The notes below the pieces were generated by a model. That model ran no database searches, was not told the DNA's origin, and saw nothing but the letters and a program-made list of their open reading frames with translations. The position numbers and the translations under genes were made by a program. From contig NC_092860.1 in the NCBI RefSeq assembly GCF_032062135.1, positions 64,364,990 to 64,428,989 on the forward strand: DNA of 64,000 bases, written 5' to 3'. This document shows, piece after piece, positions 42,335 through 52,022 of the stretch (within the stretch, counting starts at the first letter, position 1; each line of letters begins with the position of its first letter). Source of the stretch: Pyxicephalus adspersus. Its lineage: Eukaryota > Chordata > Amphibia > Anura > Pyxicephalidae.

Positions 42335-43170
42335 TTAAGGCAGTGACAAGTACACAGTGCTTAAAAAAGTGTTTAGTAAATCTGCCTTGTCTTTATCCCC
42401 AGTTACCAACCCAGCGACATCCTTTAAGGGGCTTACATGCTCAGATCTGATCTTTTTGCTATGAACATATTTTAAAAAAAATTTGGGGTTTGTCTTACTT
42501 TCCTTTGAAATCTGTCTTTCATTTTGAAGTTTTGCACATTTTATCTCTTTTTTACATCTTTTGTTATAGTCTTTAAAGGTTTCAAATGATGAAGGTGATC
42601 CTTCATTTTTATATTTTTGGAATGCCCTTTTCTTGTTCCTTATGGCTTTTTTAACAACAGCTGTGAGACACATAGGTTTATTTTAGCCTCCTTATTACTC
42701 ATTTGAATATATTTTTCAGTTTTCTTTTGTATAACAGACTTGAAACATTTCCATTTCTGTTGTGTGTTCTTTGAGGACAATATTGTCTCCCAGTCCAAAT
42801 CACAGAGAGCTGCCCCTAATAATGGAAAATTTGCTCTCCTAAAATTAAATGTTTTTATCTTTCCTGTTTTTGCTTCCTGTTTACAGCTTACATTAAATGA
42901 AATCATATTATGGTCACTGCTACCCAGATTCTCTTTTACTTGCACATTTGTTAAAAGGTCTGCATTGTTAGAAAGAATAAGGTGCAGCAGCATATCACTT
43001 CTAGTTGGGGCTTCTTTAAACTGTACCATAAAATATTCTTGTATTAAATTCACAAATTTCCTCCCTTTTGCTGTTTCTGTAGTGCCATTACTCCAGTCAA
43101 TGTCAGGGTAGTTGAAATCTCCCATGATTAAAACACTTCCACGTTTTGCTGCTTTTTCTATCTGTGCTAG
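42335..43170 (-). pseudogene. CR1 copy F endonuclease, main part
   Basis: The frame 42640-43197 (185 codons) encodes SVLIMGDFNYPDIDWSNGT with the GDFN motif intact, then VNLIQEYFMVQFKEAPTR, LLTNVQVKENLGSSDHNMIS with the SDH motif intact, and FNFRRANFPLLGAALCDLDW. 42335-42673 continues with KKAIRNKKRAFQKYKNEGSP and RSEHVSPLKDVAGLVTGDKD, the linker to the reverse transcriptase. This is the best preserved CR1 endonuclease core in the window. It is separated from its N-terminal part (44080-44335) by a MITE. Confidence 0.88.
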
Positions 43171-43172
43171 TA

Positions 43173-44077
43173 CCGTGTTTCCCCGAAAATAAGACACTGT
43201 CTTATATTTTTTTTGGCTCCCAAAAACACACTAGGTCTTATTTTCAGGGGATGTCTTATTTTTCCATGAAGAAGACTACAGTACACATTTATTGTTGAAA
43301 GTCACTCATGATCACTCATGTTCCATTGATTGTCCCCTTCTGATCACTCTATGCCATTGATTAAAAATTAGAGATAAGGAGAGTTGTCACCATTTGCCTT
43401 TAAATTCCAGCAGTCATTTTCTAGAGCAGGTTAGAAAATGGAAGGCTTTGGATGCTACAGGCAACATAGGACTAAAACATGAGGACCAGTGCACAAAAAA
43501 CTTTTAAGGAAGTGTCAAATATTGGAGTCTAAAGCAATGCATATCTGTCAGATTATCGCTTCGGGGCTTCAGTGATCCATCCTAGCGGATCTATAACGAC
43601 TGTAATACAAGGGAATGGGAGAGTGCGGCTTGCTCATTCTCTCTCATCCCCTCTCCATAGAGAAGATACGTTTCAGTCATTTGTCGTTGGAAAGAATTGT
43701 GAGAGTTGGAAAGTCCAACGACACAAAAAGTCAAATGTGTGTACGCAGCCTAAGGGTAAGTTTGGTGATGGTTAAAATAAAAAAAAAACTTACCTTATCG
43801 GAAGACGCGATCCCGAGTTCTGGCTTCTGACAGGCGAAGTGCATGTAGTATCACTCCGCCTGTGACAGGAGCCGGAACTACAAGGAAAGCATCGGCTTGT
43901 GCGGCTCCGGAGTGTGCACTCCCGCTGCCTTCACAGGGAAAGAACTCGGTAAGTACTATTTTTATTTTTATTTTTCTCCTAGGTCTTATTTTCGGGGTAG
44001 GTCTTATATTAGGGCAGATTGAGACAATAGTGATAGGTCTTACTTTCGGGGTAGGTCTTACTTTCGGGGAAACACGG
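43173..44077 (+). mobile_element. TA-flanked MITE with CCGTGTTTCCCCGAAA ends
   Basis: A 905-bp non-coding element. The left end CCGTGTTTCCCCGAAAATAA and the reverse complement of the right end, CCGTGTTTCCCCGAAAGTAA, differ at one position. TA flanks both ends (43171-43172 and 44078-44079). Removing the element and one TA restores the CR1 reading GCTAGTAxTTGATTTT seen in copies A and G. Near the right end the motif GGTCTTA(T/C)TTTCGGGGTA is repeated several times (43982-44070). Confidence 0.9.
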
Positions 44078-44079
44078 TA

Positions 44080-44335
44080 CTTGATTTTCTATTTCTTCCT
44101 TAGCACTGGGGGGTGTATAGCAGACTCCAATATTTTTTTGTGTGTTAATTACCCCCACATTCAACTCCACCCATAATGCCTCAACCTCATCGATTGTTCC
44201 GTCCGCAATTTCTTCTTTCACATCATCATTTCTCACATACAGACAGACACCACCAACCTTTTGTTTGACTCTGTCTTTACAAAAGAGAGTATACTCAGGA
44301 ATATTGACAGCCCAGTCATGTTTGCAGGTGTACAT
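44080..44335 (-). pseudogene. CR1 copy F endonuclease, N-terminal part
   Basis: Minus-strand segment encoding HDWAVNIPEYTLFCKDRVKQ, GGVCLYVRNDDVKEEI and EVEALWVELNVG, then IGVCYTPPSAKEEIEN up to the MITE border at 44079. A six-residue gap occurs after VRND compared with copies A and G. The start of the domain is absent through 5' truncation. Confidence 0.8.
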
Positions 44336-45033
44336 TTGTTTGCTTTCCTTAATCTAAATTTAAAACTCCTCCTTTGTATTTTCACGTATCTACAACATTT
44401 TGTTCAGTCTTTGCTTTAATACACTGCTAGCCCCCTCTTGAACACCTCTTTTAAAGGGATGTACGATTAGGGACCCCTTGGGAAACCCCTTGAGCAGATA
44501 TGGGATACAGCAGCACATGAAGCTATTCACGTGGGCTTTTATGAAGCCAAATTATCAAATACTTATGTGGTGGTATTTGACTCCGGTCCAATTAGTTAAA
44601 TTTAAACCAGACATGTCAAGACAGTGTTTTAGACATTACAGTACAGATGGTCCTTAGGCACCCCCACTGTGAAGCAATGAACTTCTAGTAGCGAGACCTA
44701 ATGATTCGTTGGGGGTATTTCAGAAGGTTTGGATGCCTTGGATCACTCACTATTTGCCAAGAGATTGTAATATAGATATCCTCTTTTTTGACACGGTTTA
44801 CTTATTCCTCTAGGCTCATGTGTTAATAACAGTGCCTGACTATGGTCCTGGAACCTACCCTTACCCTTTTTTTGTCCCCCTTTTTTCTGAATTCTTTCTC
44901 TTTATTTTTTTTCCTATTTTTTGTGTCATTTTGTTCTGTATATGCAACAATAGCACATGTCTGGTTATGCCACAATTTTTCAAGTGCCTACTAATTGAGA
45001 TGATAATATATGCTATTTTGCACTGTTTCTAAA
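44336..45033 (+). pseudogene. L1-type LINE copy E, segment 3 (C-terminus)
   Basis: Past CR1 copy F the L1 frame resumes in pieces: FKTPPLYFHVSTTFCSVF, IWDTAAHEAIHVGFYEAKLS and KVWMPWITHYLPRDCNID-like sequence, then ILFFDTVYLFL. These are the end of an L1/Tx1 ORF2. The 3' untranslated part starts near 44820. It is interrupted at 45038 by MITE copy 3. Old and multiply broken. Confidence 0.7.
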
Positions 45034-45037
45034 TCAA

Positions 45038-45446
45038 CCTCCTCAGCAGTAACCCTAAGTGTGACTCGGAGTAAAAAGAAGATGCTAAAAGCGGTAACCC
45101 GAAGTAGCTAAAACAGTGAAAACCAATAGTAAATAGAACGTTACCTGATCCGCCAGCGTCCTCCTTCGTCCTTCCCATCTCCTCGCTTCCTCTGGCTGGC
45201 GTTCTCTACATCTGATGAGTCACCGGGGAGTCAACCGGTTGCATTCAATACAAGATAACTGTGTGGATTTATGTCTAAAAGCAGTACATTGTCTTTCAAG
45301 AAAATTTATTTTACAGTATAATAAAATGAGTATAATATTTTTTTATGTTCAAATGTATTTAATTTAATATATTGACATGATTTCAAGAAAAGCAATGTAC
45401 CGCTTTTAGACATAGAAATTCAGACAGAAATGAACCTCCCAGGAGG
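45038..45446 (+). mobile_element. TTAA-type MITE, copy 3, diverged
   Basis: It has the same layout as copy 2: CCTCCTCAGCAGTAACCC at the left (family CCCCCTTAGCGGTAACCC), a GTGTGACTCGG block, and GCAATGTACCGCTTTT...CCCAGGAGG at the right. The flanking tetramers are TCAA (45034-45037) and GTAA (45447-45450), each one change from TTAA. It sits in the 3' untranslated region of L1 copy E. Confidence 0.8.
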
Positions 45447-45450
45447 GTAA

Positions 45451-45566
45451 GAATGTTATTTATTGTTAAAAAAACCATTTACTGTTTTGTAAACTTTTTC
45501 TTTGACTTTTATTTTCAAAAAATGTTAAAATCCTTTCTCCCAATAAAAAATATTGAAAAAAAAGAA
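45451..45566 (+). repeat. L1 copy E 3' end with poly(A)
   Basis: T-rich 3' untranslated sequence, an AATAAA at about 45543 and a final A-run at about 45557-45565. This closes the nested stack that began at 33245. Confidence 0.7.
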
Positions 45567-45850
45567 TTTGCCTCAGAATCACTTATAGTTTGTATGGTAT
45601 ATAATTTTTGGTAGTAAGAGGCGATAATAGAATAAATTTCCTGTCGATGGGATAGTAAACTGGCTCCCTGTTCATACCTCTCCAGTTAACAGTCAAACTG
45701 TTGTTTTGCTGTGTACCATTGTATATATTGACTTGTAAGGTTGAAAGGGAAAGTTTGTTGGACCAGACTCAGGTCTTGTAAGGCTTGCAAATATTTTTTT
45801 CCGGGTCATAAAGATGATAACCCTGCCTTTTATGTGTGCAAGCAGCACAC
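45567..45850. other. No gene seen
   Basis: Between the L1 tail and the L2-like fragment. A short frame (45693-45887, minus) has no recognised domain. Confidence 0.4.
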
Positions 45851-46720
45851 AATAGTGTTTAAACGACAGAATATTATGGGTGCGCAAGTTTGAAAGTTTG
45901 AGTGCTCTTTAAAATGAGCAGAAAGTAGGAGAAAGCCAAATAGAATGTGGAAGACCATTCCAACGAGTCAGGGTAGCTTTAGTAAAGTCTTAGAGCTGTG
46001 GGTGTGACAAATATCTGAGAAAGGAAGTAATTGGAGGAGCAAAGAGAGCTACTGTTGTATTTTTTCTTTTTTTTTAGGAAGGTGGGACAAAAGCTGTGGA
46101 GGAAATTGAAGGCAAAGCAAAGGAGCTTGAATTTGATTCTTAGGAGAAATGAAAGCCAATGATGAGAACTACAAAAAGAGGCAGTAGAAGAGGAGTGGTG
46201 GGTAGTATGAATAAGCCTGGCTGCAGCATTCAAAATAGAGGAGGATGTTACAGTAGTCCAGGTGAGAGATGATAAAAGCATGTACAAGGAGTTTGGTGGT
46301 CTGGTGACAGGAAGGGGCAGATTTTGGAGATGTTGCGCAAGTGAAAGTGACTGGATCTGGAAATTTTCTAAATATGGGCGGTAAAGGAGAGGGCAGAATT
46401 GAAGGTGATACCAAGACAACGTGCCAGAGGGGAGGGACGAAACACTGTTTTTAACAGAAATATGTCAGTAAAGAATTGGAATGTGAGGGGGTGGGGATCA
46501 TGAGTTCTGTTTTATCCAGGTTGGGTTTCAGAAACTCATCATGGATGGCTGAAAGGTGGAGGAGTGGGCATGATCAGATGGAAAAGGGTCAAGCAGACAG
46601 GTAGTAGATGGAGATGATGAGAGGTGACTTCATCCAGAGTGACAGGGCTGGGGGAGGTTAGTGATGATATACAGGTGGAAGGGATATGATTGAAGCAGCA
46701 TGGTGAGCAGAGACATTTCT
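45851..46720 (-). pseudogene. L2-like LINE, reverse transcriptase C-terminal fragment
   Basis: The minus strand encodes FLKPNLDKTELMIPTPSH, VHAFIISHLDYCNILL (family form LVHA.V.SRLDYCN.LL), LNAAARLIHTTHHSSS, then HHWLSFLLRIKFKLLCFAF and ALRLY with a decayed W..LP region. This order is that of the end of an L2-type ORF2 after the reverse transcriptase. The YCN is followed by a jump of about 20 residues, a deletion. An internal A-run (46065-46077) breaks the frame. No active-site motif is present in this fragment. Confidence 0.75.
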
Positions 46721-46739
46721 GACAATTTTATCTAGTAAG

Positions 46740-47100
46740 CAATAGTTTAAAAAGAAATGAAAGAAAGCTAGTTTTTTTGGCAATAATCACATGTATTAGT
46801 ATACAAACAGTTCATACAATTCTCTTAGAATATGTATATACAAAGAATAGTGTAAAGGGTCATCCCCATTAAGCTTTCATTGGGAAAATGACAGATTTAC
46901 TATACAAAGGTGTATCTGACAGGTCACCCCTATTAGGTATTTATGGGGAAAGTGACCACTTTCCTATACAGAAATGATCCCTAAATCAATTATAAATAGC
47001 AAAAATGGTCATATAGCGTTCGAAATTCCCGAAAACCCTCTTGCGGCTTCCTCAAGGGGTAGTTGAGAACTTTACTTATTGATGACCAGTAAGGTTACGT
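46740..47100 (-). other. Non-coding block with tandem duplication and degenerate hammerhead-like end
   Basis: 46852-46975 contains two diverged copies of a roughly 62-bp unit (GTCATCCCCATTAAG... and GTCACCCCTATTAGG...). The minus strand of 47014-47066 reads CCCCTTGAGGAAGCCGC, AAGAGGG, then TTTCGAACGC, similar in layout to the ribozyme-like motifs at 32986 and 50425 but with several core changes. It is possibly a PLE terminal repeat. Confidence 0.3.
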
Positions 47101-47299
47101 CATAGTATAGGCAGAAGTTCAAATGCTGCTGATTTGCAAATGATTGCTGCTGTTTGTGTTGTCACATGTCAGCATTTTGACATTTAGGGTGGCAACACGT
47201 AGGAATTAAGAAGTAGTTAAGAGGAATTAAGAGGTAAAGAAAAATTTCTGTACTTCTCTCAAAAAAATACAGATATTCATTGTTTGATACCTCTTGCTT

Positions 47300-47920
47300 T
47301 TTACCAAAGAAGACCGTTTGGTACAGGTGCATTTGTGGCCCGAATAAGTTAAAGATGAGTGGTAGACGAAGGGGAAGGCGTGGCGTTGGGCGACCTGCCG
47401 CATCTGGCAGGAGTCCGCCACTGCAGGACAGCAGCAGTAGCAAACTGTTGGAGGCAGCAGCACAAGTTGCAAACAGGTCTGAGATGTGTGCAGAGCACCA
47501 GTACGCTAGTAGATTTATTGGGAGGGGGGAGTACAATCATACAGCAACATCATGTGGAGAGTATTGTGGACTGGGTCACAGGGGCCTCAAGTGCAACAGG
47601 CTCTTCTTCTACAGCAGGCTGTTCTTCTGCAGCACCAGCAGCAGCAGCAACCAGCAGAGCCGTGTCAGTAGCAAAGACAGGAGTTAGCGTGGCTAATTTG
47701 CCTGTACCTCCCGATGACTCCCCCTTGTTGTTTGACTAGCAGCCTGAGGATCTGTCATTGCGAATTTCAGTGTGGTCCTTTTTCACGCTGAAAGACGATG
47801 ACGGGTGTGTAGCAATCTGCAGCCTCTGCCACAGTCAGATTCGCTGAGGACAGGCCGGATCACATTGTACAACATCCCTGTTTTCCCACATGCGCAAGAA
47901 CCACAAACCAAAGTGGGAGC

Positions 47921-47959
<39 letters not shown>

Positions 47960-48745
47960 ATTTTATTATTATTATTCAGTATTTATATAGCGCCATCATA
48001 TTACGCATAGCTGTACATAGTCCATAGTCATGTCACTAACTGTTCCTCAAAGGAGCTCACAATCTAATGTCCCTACCATAGTCATATGTCATTAATGTAG
48101 TCTAAGGTCAATTGTTAGGGAGAAGCCAATTAACCTAACTGCATGTTTTTGGGATGTGGGAGGAAACCGGAGTACCCGGAGGAAACCCACGCAGACATAG
48201 GGAGAACCTGCAAACTCCATGCAGATAATGTCCCAGCTGGGGATCGAACCTGGGACCTAGCGCTGCAAAGGCCAGAGTGCTAACCCCTGAGCCACCGTGC
48301 TGCCGTACTTGCGTACTCTTGAAGGAGGTGCAACCACGTCATTGTCTATTCTTCCACCTCTACTGACTCCTTCTACACCTCCAACTGTCATTGCTACCAC
48401 ATCTCAGGAGGTTGGTGACAGCCAGATTTCAGGCTGTGAGGAAGTATCAGCTTCTGGCCGCAGGTTTTGTGGCATCAGACGAGGTTTGTTGCTGAAAGAT
48501 GGGTACTCCAGTGACCCCTTCAGCTTCCCTAGCTCCCAGTCCCTTCAGCCCACTCTACCAGAGTTCTGCATAAGGCATCAGGCTTTGGGCCCAACCAGCA
48601 AAAGAGTCATCGAACTCAATTCACGTCTAGCCAAACTATTGGCCTTGCAGCTACTGCTGTACAGCATTGTGGACTCTGCTACCTTTCGTGACCTGATGGC
48701 CTGTGCTGAGCTAATGTAAATTCCTTACAGATTTTTATCCATAGA
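47300..48745 (+). pseudogene. hAT transposase (ZBED-type), N-terminal half, split by a SINE
   Basis: hAT transposases bind DNA through an N-terminal BED zinc finger. MSGRRRGRRGVGRPAAS (from 47355) is a basic AT-hook-like start. After an Ala/Ser-rich linker, about 47755-47920 encodes VWSFFTLKDDDGCVAICSLC and, after a stop, LFSHMRKNHKPK, giving the C..C...H....H pattern of a BED finger. The SINE at 47922-48302 interrupts the protein. 48303-48719 then encodes LPEFCIRHQALGPTSKRVIE, LALQLLLYSIVDSATFRDLM and CAELM, the start of the catalytic region. Frames change at about 47600 and a stop follows ELM. The catalytic core is missing. Confidence 0.75.
47922..48302 (-). repeat. tRNA-derived SINE with (TTA)n tail
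   Basis: On the minus strand the head starts at 48302 with an A box GGTGGCTCAGGGGTTAGC (48281-48298) and, about 40 bases on, a B box GGTTCGATCC (48241-48250), the internal RNA polymerase III promoter. The body has GGTTTCCTCCGGGTACTCC and the tail ends in AT-rich triplets (47922-47976, TTA repeats on the plus strand). A second, older copy is at 1345-1600. Confidence 0.9.
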
Positions 48746-48753
48746 ATGGGAAT

Positions 48754-48756
<3 letters not shown>

Positions 48757-48804
<48 letters not shown>
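48757..48804. repeat. (AT)n microsatellite
   Basis: About 24 uninterrupted AT units directly after the hAT N-terminal half. It marks the point where hAT homology stops. Confidence 0.9.
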
Positions 48805-48807
<3 letters not shown>

Positions 48808-50414
48808 AGGCTTTGGGAAACATATGTGAACAATTTATATTATTATTCCTTACATGAATGTTGGATGAATTTATATGTTAATGTATTAAATCTGGGTGCA
48901 GTCATTCAGAGATCTATGTAAGTCTAGATACATCCATAAGAATTGCTGCAATATCTAATTAGAAATACATATCTTTTATTCTGAATCCTCTTTACATATG
49001 TTGTGAACAGATGATGGTTCTTCCCAATAATCACCTCCCACTTCAGGGCAGAAGCTATCCTCTATCATTTCCTGCCCATATCTAAATGTGTACATGCTGG
49101 AGGGCGGAAGTCACGTCCTCTTACAATCCTACCTAACCAGCTCACTGCGCTTGCGCGGGACAACCGTGCACACCCAGTGAGTGTGACCCTCCCAATCAGC
49201 AACTTCTCTTTCAAGGTTGAATCAGCGGCAGCGTCGGTCCTCTGTTTGAACGGCTGTCGCTGGTCTAGTCCTCCCAGACAAACCTCTCGGTCAGTAATCC
49301 CTTCTTCATCATTTTCCTCCACATAATTCTTTGTTCAATTTTCCTTTCATATCTGTTTTTAAAAGAATACATGGACTCAAAATATTTTGGTTCTATGTTT
49401 CTTTATTACAGGTTTGGACGCACTGAAACTTTTTCCTGATTTAGTCCTCTATTTCATGCTGTTTTCAAAGACAGCTTATCACGTTCTCACCAGTTACTCA
49501 TTGATAATTGTTATCACATTTGATCAAGGTACGCCATCTTGTGGTTGCTTTTACTTATTACATATTACAGCACATTGACAGCCTTTATGTGTATAATACC
49601 AGTAAAGCTAATTTCATTTATTACATTTCTTTACAGAGATATTGCTAGGTCAACAATGAACCTTTTAACAAATATTTGAAACTGAATCAAACCTAATTTA
49701 TCGAATTGTAAACATACTTTGTTATCAACCTATATTAAGCTATTTATATTTATTTAACAATTCCCCAAAATGCCCTTAAGTGTATTTCTTCATTCTTTAT
49801 GCCTTTTAATCTTATTTTTTGTCTTATCATTGCCTTAACTTATCAGTAGCTTACCTTACCTTACCTTAACCTTACTAATTATTAATATTATTCTATCCAT
49901 TAGATTCATCCTACACTAACACTCCCTAAAATATAAGACATAAGGAACTAACACACCACTAAGAATTCACTTCAAAGACCAAAGTAAGATCCTTTTATGA
50001 ATAAATGATTCATCCAATAATATCTTCTTTCTATTTGAGTGAGATAGTTGGGATGTATGTAATATACAAATTATTCCTCCTCTCTCAGAGCATCCAAATG
50101 GCTATGTGATTGTTACATCAATCATAGTTGGGCTGGCTTGAATCTAACACTATACCATAGTAAGTCCAAGAATTTTTATCATCATCACTTAACCTTTGAA
50201 AATCCTGATTGTTGCAGGGGTTGTTATACCCTGGAATATATTTTTTTATGCCCCTAAATGATATCATGAATTTTGTATGGATTCATTGGGGATTATATAT
50301 GCAAATTACAATGCCTTTACTGTATTTCGTAACTATATGGTTTTTGGGTTTTTTTTTTTTGGTTTTTTTATTTTTTGCAAACTATGATATCTAATTAAAT
50401 GTTATTACAGTCCT
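48805..50414. other. No gene seen; GC-rich island then AT-rich DNA
   Basis: 49070-49300 is GC-richer with CpG dinucleotides (GCGCTTGCGCGGG at 49148). The rest is AT-rich with CTTACCTTACC repeats (49852-49868). No recognisable protein frame. Together with the motif at 50425 it could be a PLE or other retroelement end, but this is not established. Confidence 0.35.
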
Positions 50415-50424
50415 AGGGTCTCTG

Positions 50425-50465
50425 TATCCCCGAGGAAGCCTATTTGGGCGAAATGCGTGGGGATA
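50425..50465 (+). ncRNA. Hammerhead-ribozyme-like motif, second copy
   Basis: The plus strand reads TATCCCC, GAGGA, AGCCTATTTGGGC, GAAA, TGCGT, GGGGATA. TATCCCC (50425-50431) and GGGGATA (50459-50465) pair perfectly as a stem-I-like helix. GCC...GGC forms a small stem II and GAAA is intact. The core C(U)GAGGA has lost or changed its U. The triplet before stem I is CGT, not a clean GUH site. It is probably a decayed ribozyme of the PLE-associated kind. Confidence 0.45.
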
Positions 50466-50735
50466 AGACCCCGCTCTTTGTCTTAATAGCTATGCACAAG
50501 TCTGTAAAACCTATCACTTTTCTATATAGTGTTTATACAGTCCACTATCACGTCAGTTTGTAACAGAAGCTTATTATTGCTTTTAAAATAATTGGTATTG
50601 TATTTAAAGAATAATACTATTATACTGTTTTTATATAGAATTATTCTAAGCCTGTGGTGCCTTTGTAGAAGCCTATCTCTTCTCTCCTGTTTTTTTCTAA
50701 TGTAGTACAGTTTATAGGGAAATAGGTATAGACAG
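50466..50735. other. No gene seen
   Basis: AT-rich sequence between the ribozyme-like motif and L1 copy G. Less than 300 bp, noted for continuity. Confidence 0.4.
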
Positions 50736-51364
50736 CTTTAGGTACTGCCTAAATTTTTTTGGTCATACCACGCAGAGTGTTGGAAAAGTTCAATAATATC
50801 GTTAAATTGACTGGGTGACAAGGTTTCCTGCAGAAAAGGCATCCAGACTTCCAAAAAAATTGGGAATGCATGTCAAGATGTTGTGTAGCTTCAATTTTAT
50901 CAATCACCATAAGAGAATGTAATAATTGTATAAGATGTGACAGTGACGGAACCGTAGATTCCAGACAATGCTTCATAATGGATTTTTTGCTGCCAGAAAA
51001 CATTGATTTGTGAGTTTAGATATAAATTTACTATCATTAGGTATAAAAAGGATTGGAGGAGGTACATGAAAGAGTGCGACATGAGACAAACATGGGTGGT
51101 AACAACCTGGTAATTTGTGTACATAGGTGTAAATTTGGGACCAAAAAAAATTGTAGTGTAGTGAAAAATTGTAATGAAGTAGTGTCTCTAGATGACAAGA
51201 TCTGATACAGATCAGCTATAGACAATCGGATGAGAGAAGTTGCGAATCAGTTGTACAATTGAAGATGTCAAAGAAGTAATAGCATATGTTTGTTTATTGG
51301 TACGAACATAGTGTTTTACCTGTAAATATATCAAAAAATGAGAGACCGGAAGGGTATATTTTAT
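50736..51364 (-). pseudogene. L1-type LINE copy G, C-terminal part
   Basis: The minus strand encodes HFLIYLQVKHYVRTNKQTYA and LTSSIVQLIRNFSHPI, which follows in L1/Tx1 ORF2 after the segment ending at 52021. The probable LTR at 51365-52022 splits the two. 50749-51003 has an open frame of 84 codons in the same region. The 3' end of the element is not seen and no tail was found. Confidence 0.6.
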
Positions 51365-52022
51365 CCGCTGTGACAGTGTCCCTAGAAAGCATACAAAAAG
51401 TCAGCAGTGTTAAAAAGGCTCCAGGGAAATGAAAGTGAGGATGTTTTGAATATGTTTCTAGGAAGAAACCTGAAACTTTAGGGCCCTGGAGCAGGCCAAG
51501 GGAGTAAAGGGGTGGGCCCCTTGGCCCAACCCAATCCTGGCTGGGTTATTATGGACCTGCACTGAGTGAGAGAGGATGTGATCATCAAGAGGCTGGTGGG
51601 CAGAGAGGGATCCAGGCTAGTGAGAGCCATAGGGATCCAGGCTGAGCAGGAAGTGCCGTGTAAGCGAGCTTGTGGGGAATCAAGCTGGAGGAGGTTGCTG
51701 TTGGTGCTGTTCTCTGAGAGAGAGAGAGCCCTGAGTGTTCCAGCGGAGGAACTGATCAGCGAGAGGGAAGAGAATCAGCCACTGTGTTGCAGGCAGGTGG
51801 TGATCAGAGAGGCTGAGGGAAGCCAGCGTCCACACAGGACTACAAAGCTGTGAGTAAACAGTATTGATACTGAGATAGTGTTTGTGTTAGTGAGCTAGGG
51901 CACGCAGTGAGGTAGCCAGTTGCCCAGCCGGGCTACTATTTATTGTTTTTTTTGTAAAGTGCTAATAAATAGACAGGCAGGTGTCTGTTTGAACTGCAAC
52001 TTCGAAGTCTGCTGTCTTAGTC
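51365..52022 (+). repeat. Probable solo LTR (Gypsy-like or retroviral)
   Basis: Non-coding, about 660 bp, inserted in L1 copy G. It starts TGTGACAGTGTCCC. It has a GA-rich first half, an AATAAA at 51964-51969 and a T-run at 51939-51954. The sequence after AATAAA (GGTGTCTGTTTGAACTGCAA) looks like an R-U5 region. The pentamer GCTGT occurs at both borders and could be a target duplication, but the terminal TG/CA and duplication cannot be fitted exactly. Confidence 0.4.

Larger units (their letters stand above)
40024..44335 (-). mobile_element. CR1-type LINE copy F, with two TA-flanked MITEs
   Basis: Minus-strand CR1 inserted in L1 copy E. It runs from the standard 3' block (ATAGTAGGTTAGGTTGAAAA, about 40040) to the endonuclease start at about 44335. 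Two DNA elements, 40615-41163 and 43173-44077, interrupt it. Without them it is about 2.86 kb, close to copies A and G, and it is truncated at nearly the same endonuclease position. It provides the empty-site reference for MITE copies 1 and 2. Confidence 0.9.

Noticed and set aside
42740..43111. 123-codon plus-strand frame
   Set aside because: It is antisense to the CR1 copy F endonuclease and has no independent homology.
47805..47990. Frame ending in a Leu-rich stretch that resembles a membrane helix
   Set aside because: The Leu run is the translation of the SINE's TTA repeat tail.
48281..48302. tRNA gene suggested by A and B boxes
   Set aside because: No cloverleaf can be completed beyond the boxes and the sequence continues into a SINE body. 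It is a SINE promoter, not a tRNA gene.
49065..49322. GC-rich CpG block as a host gene promoter
   Set aside because: No downstream exon or conserved frame was found; a retroelement end explains it as well.
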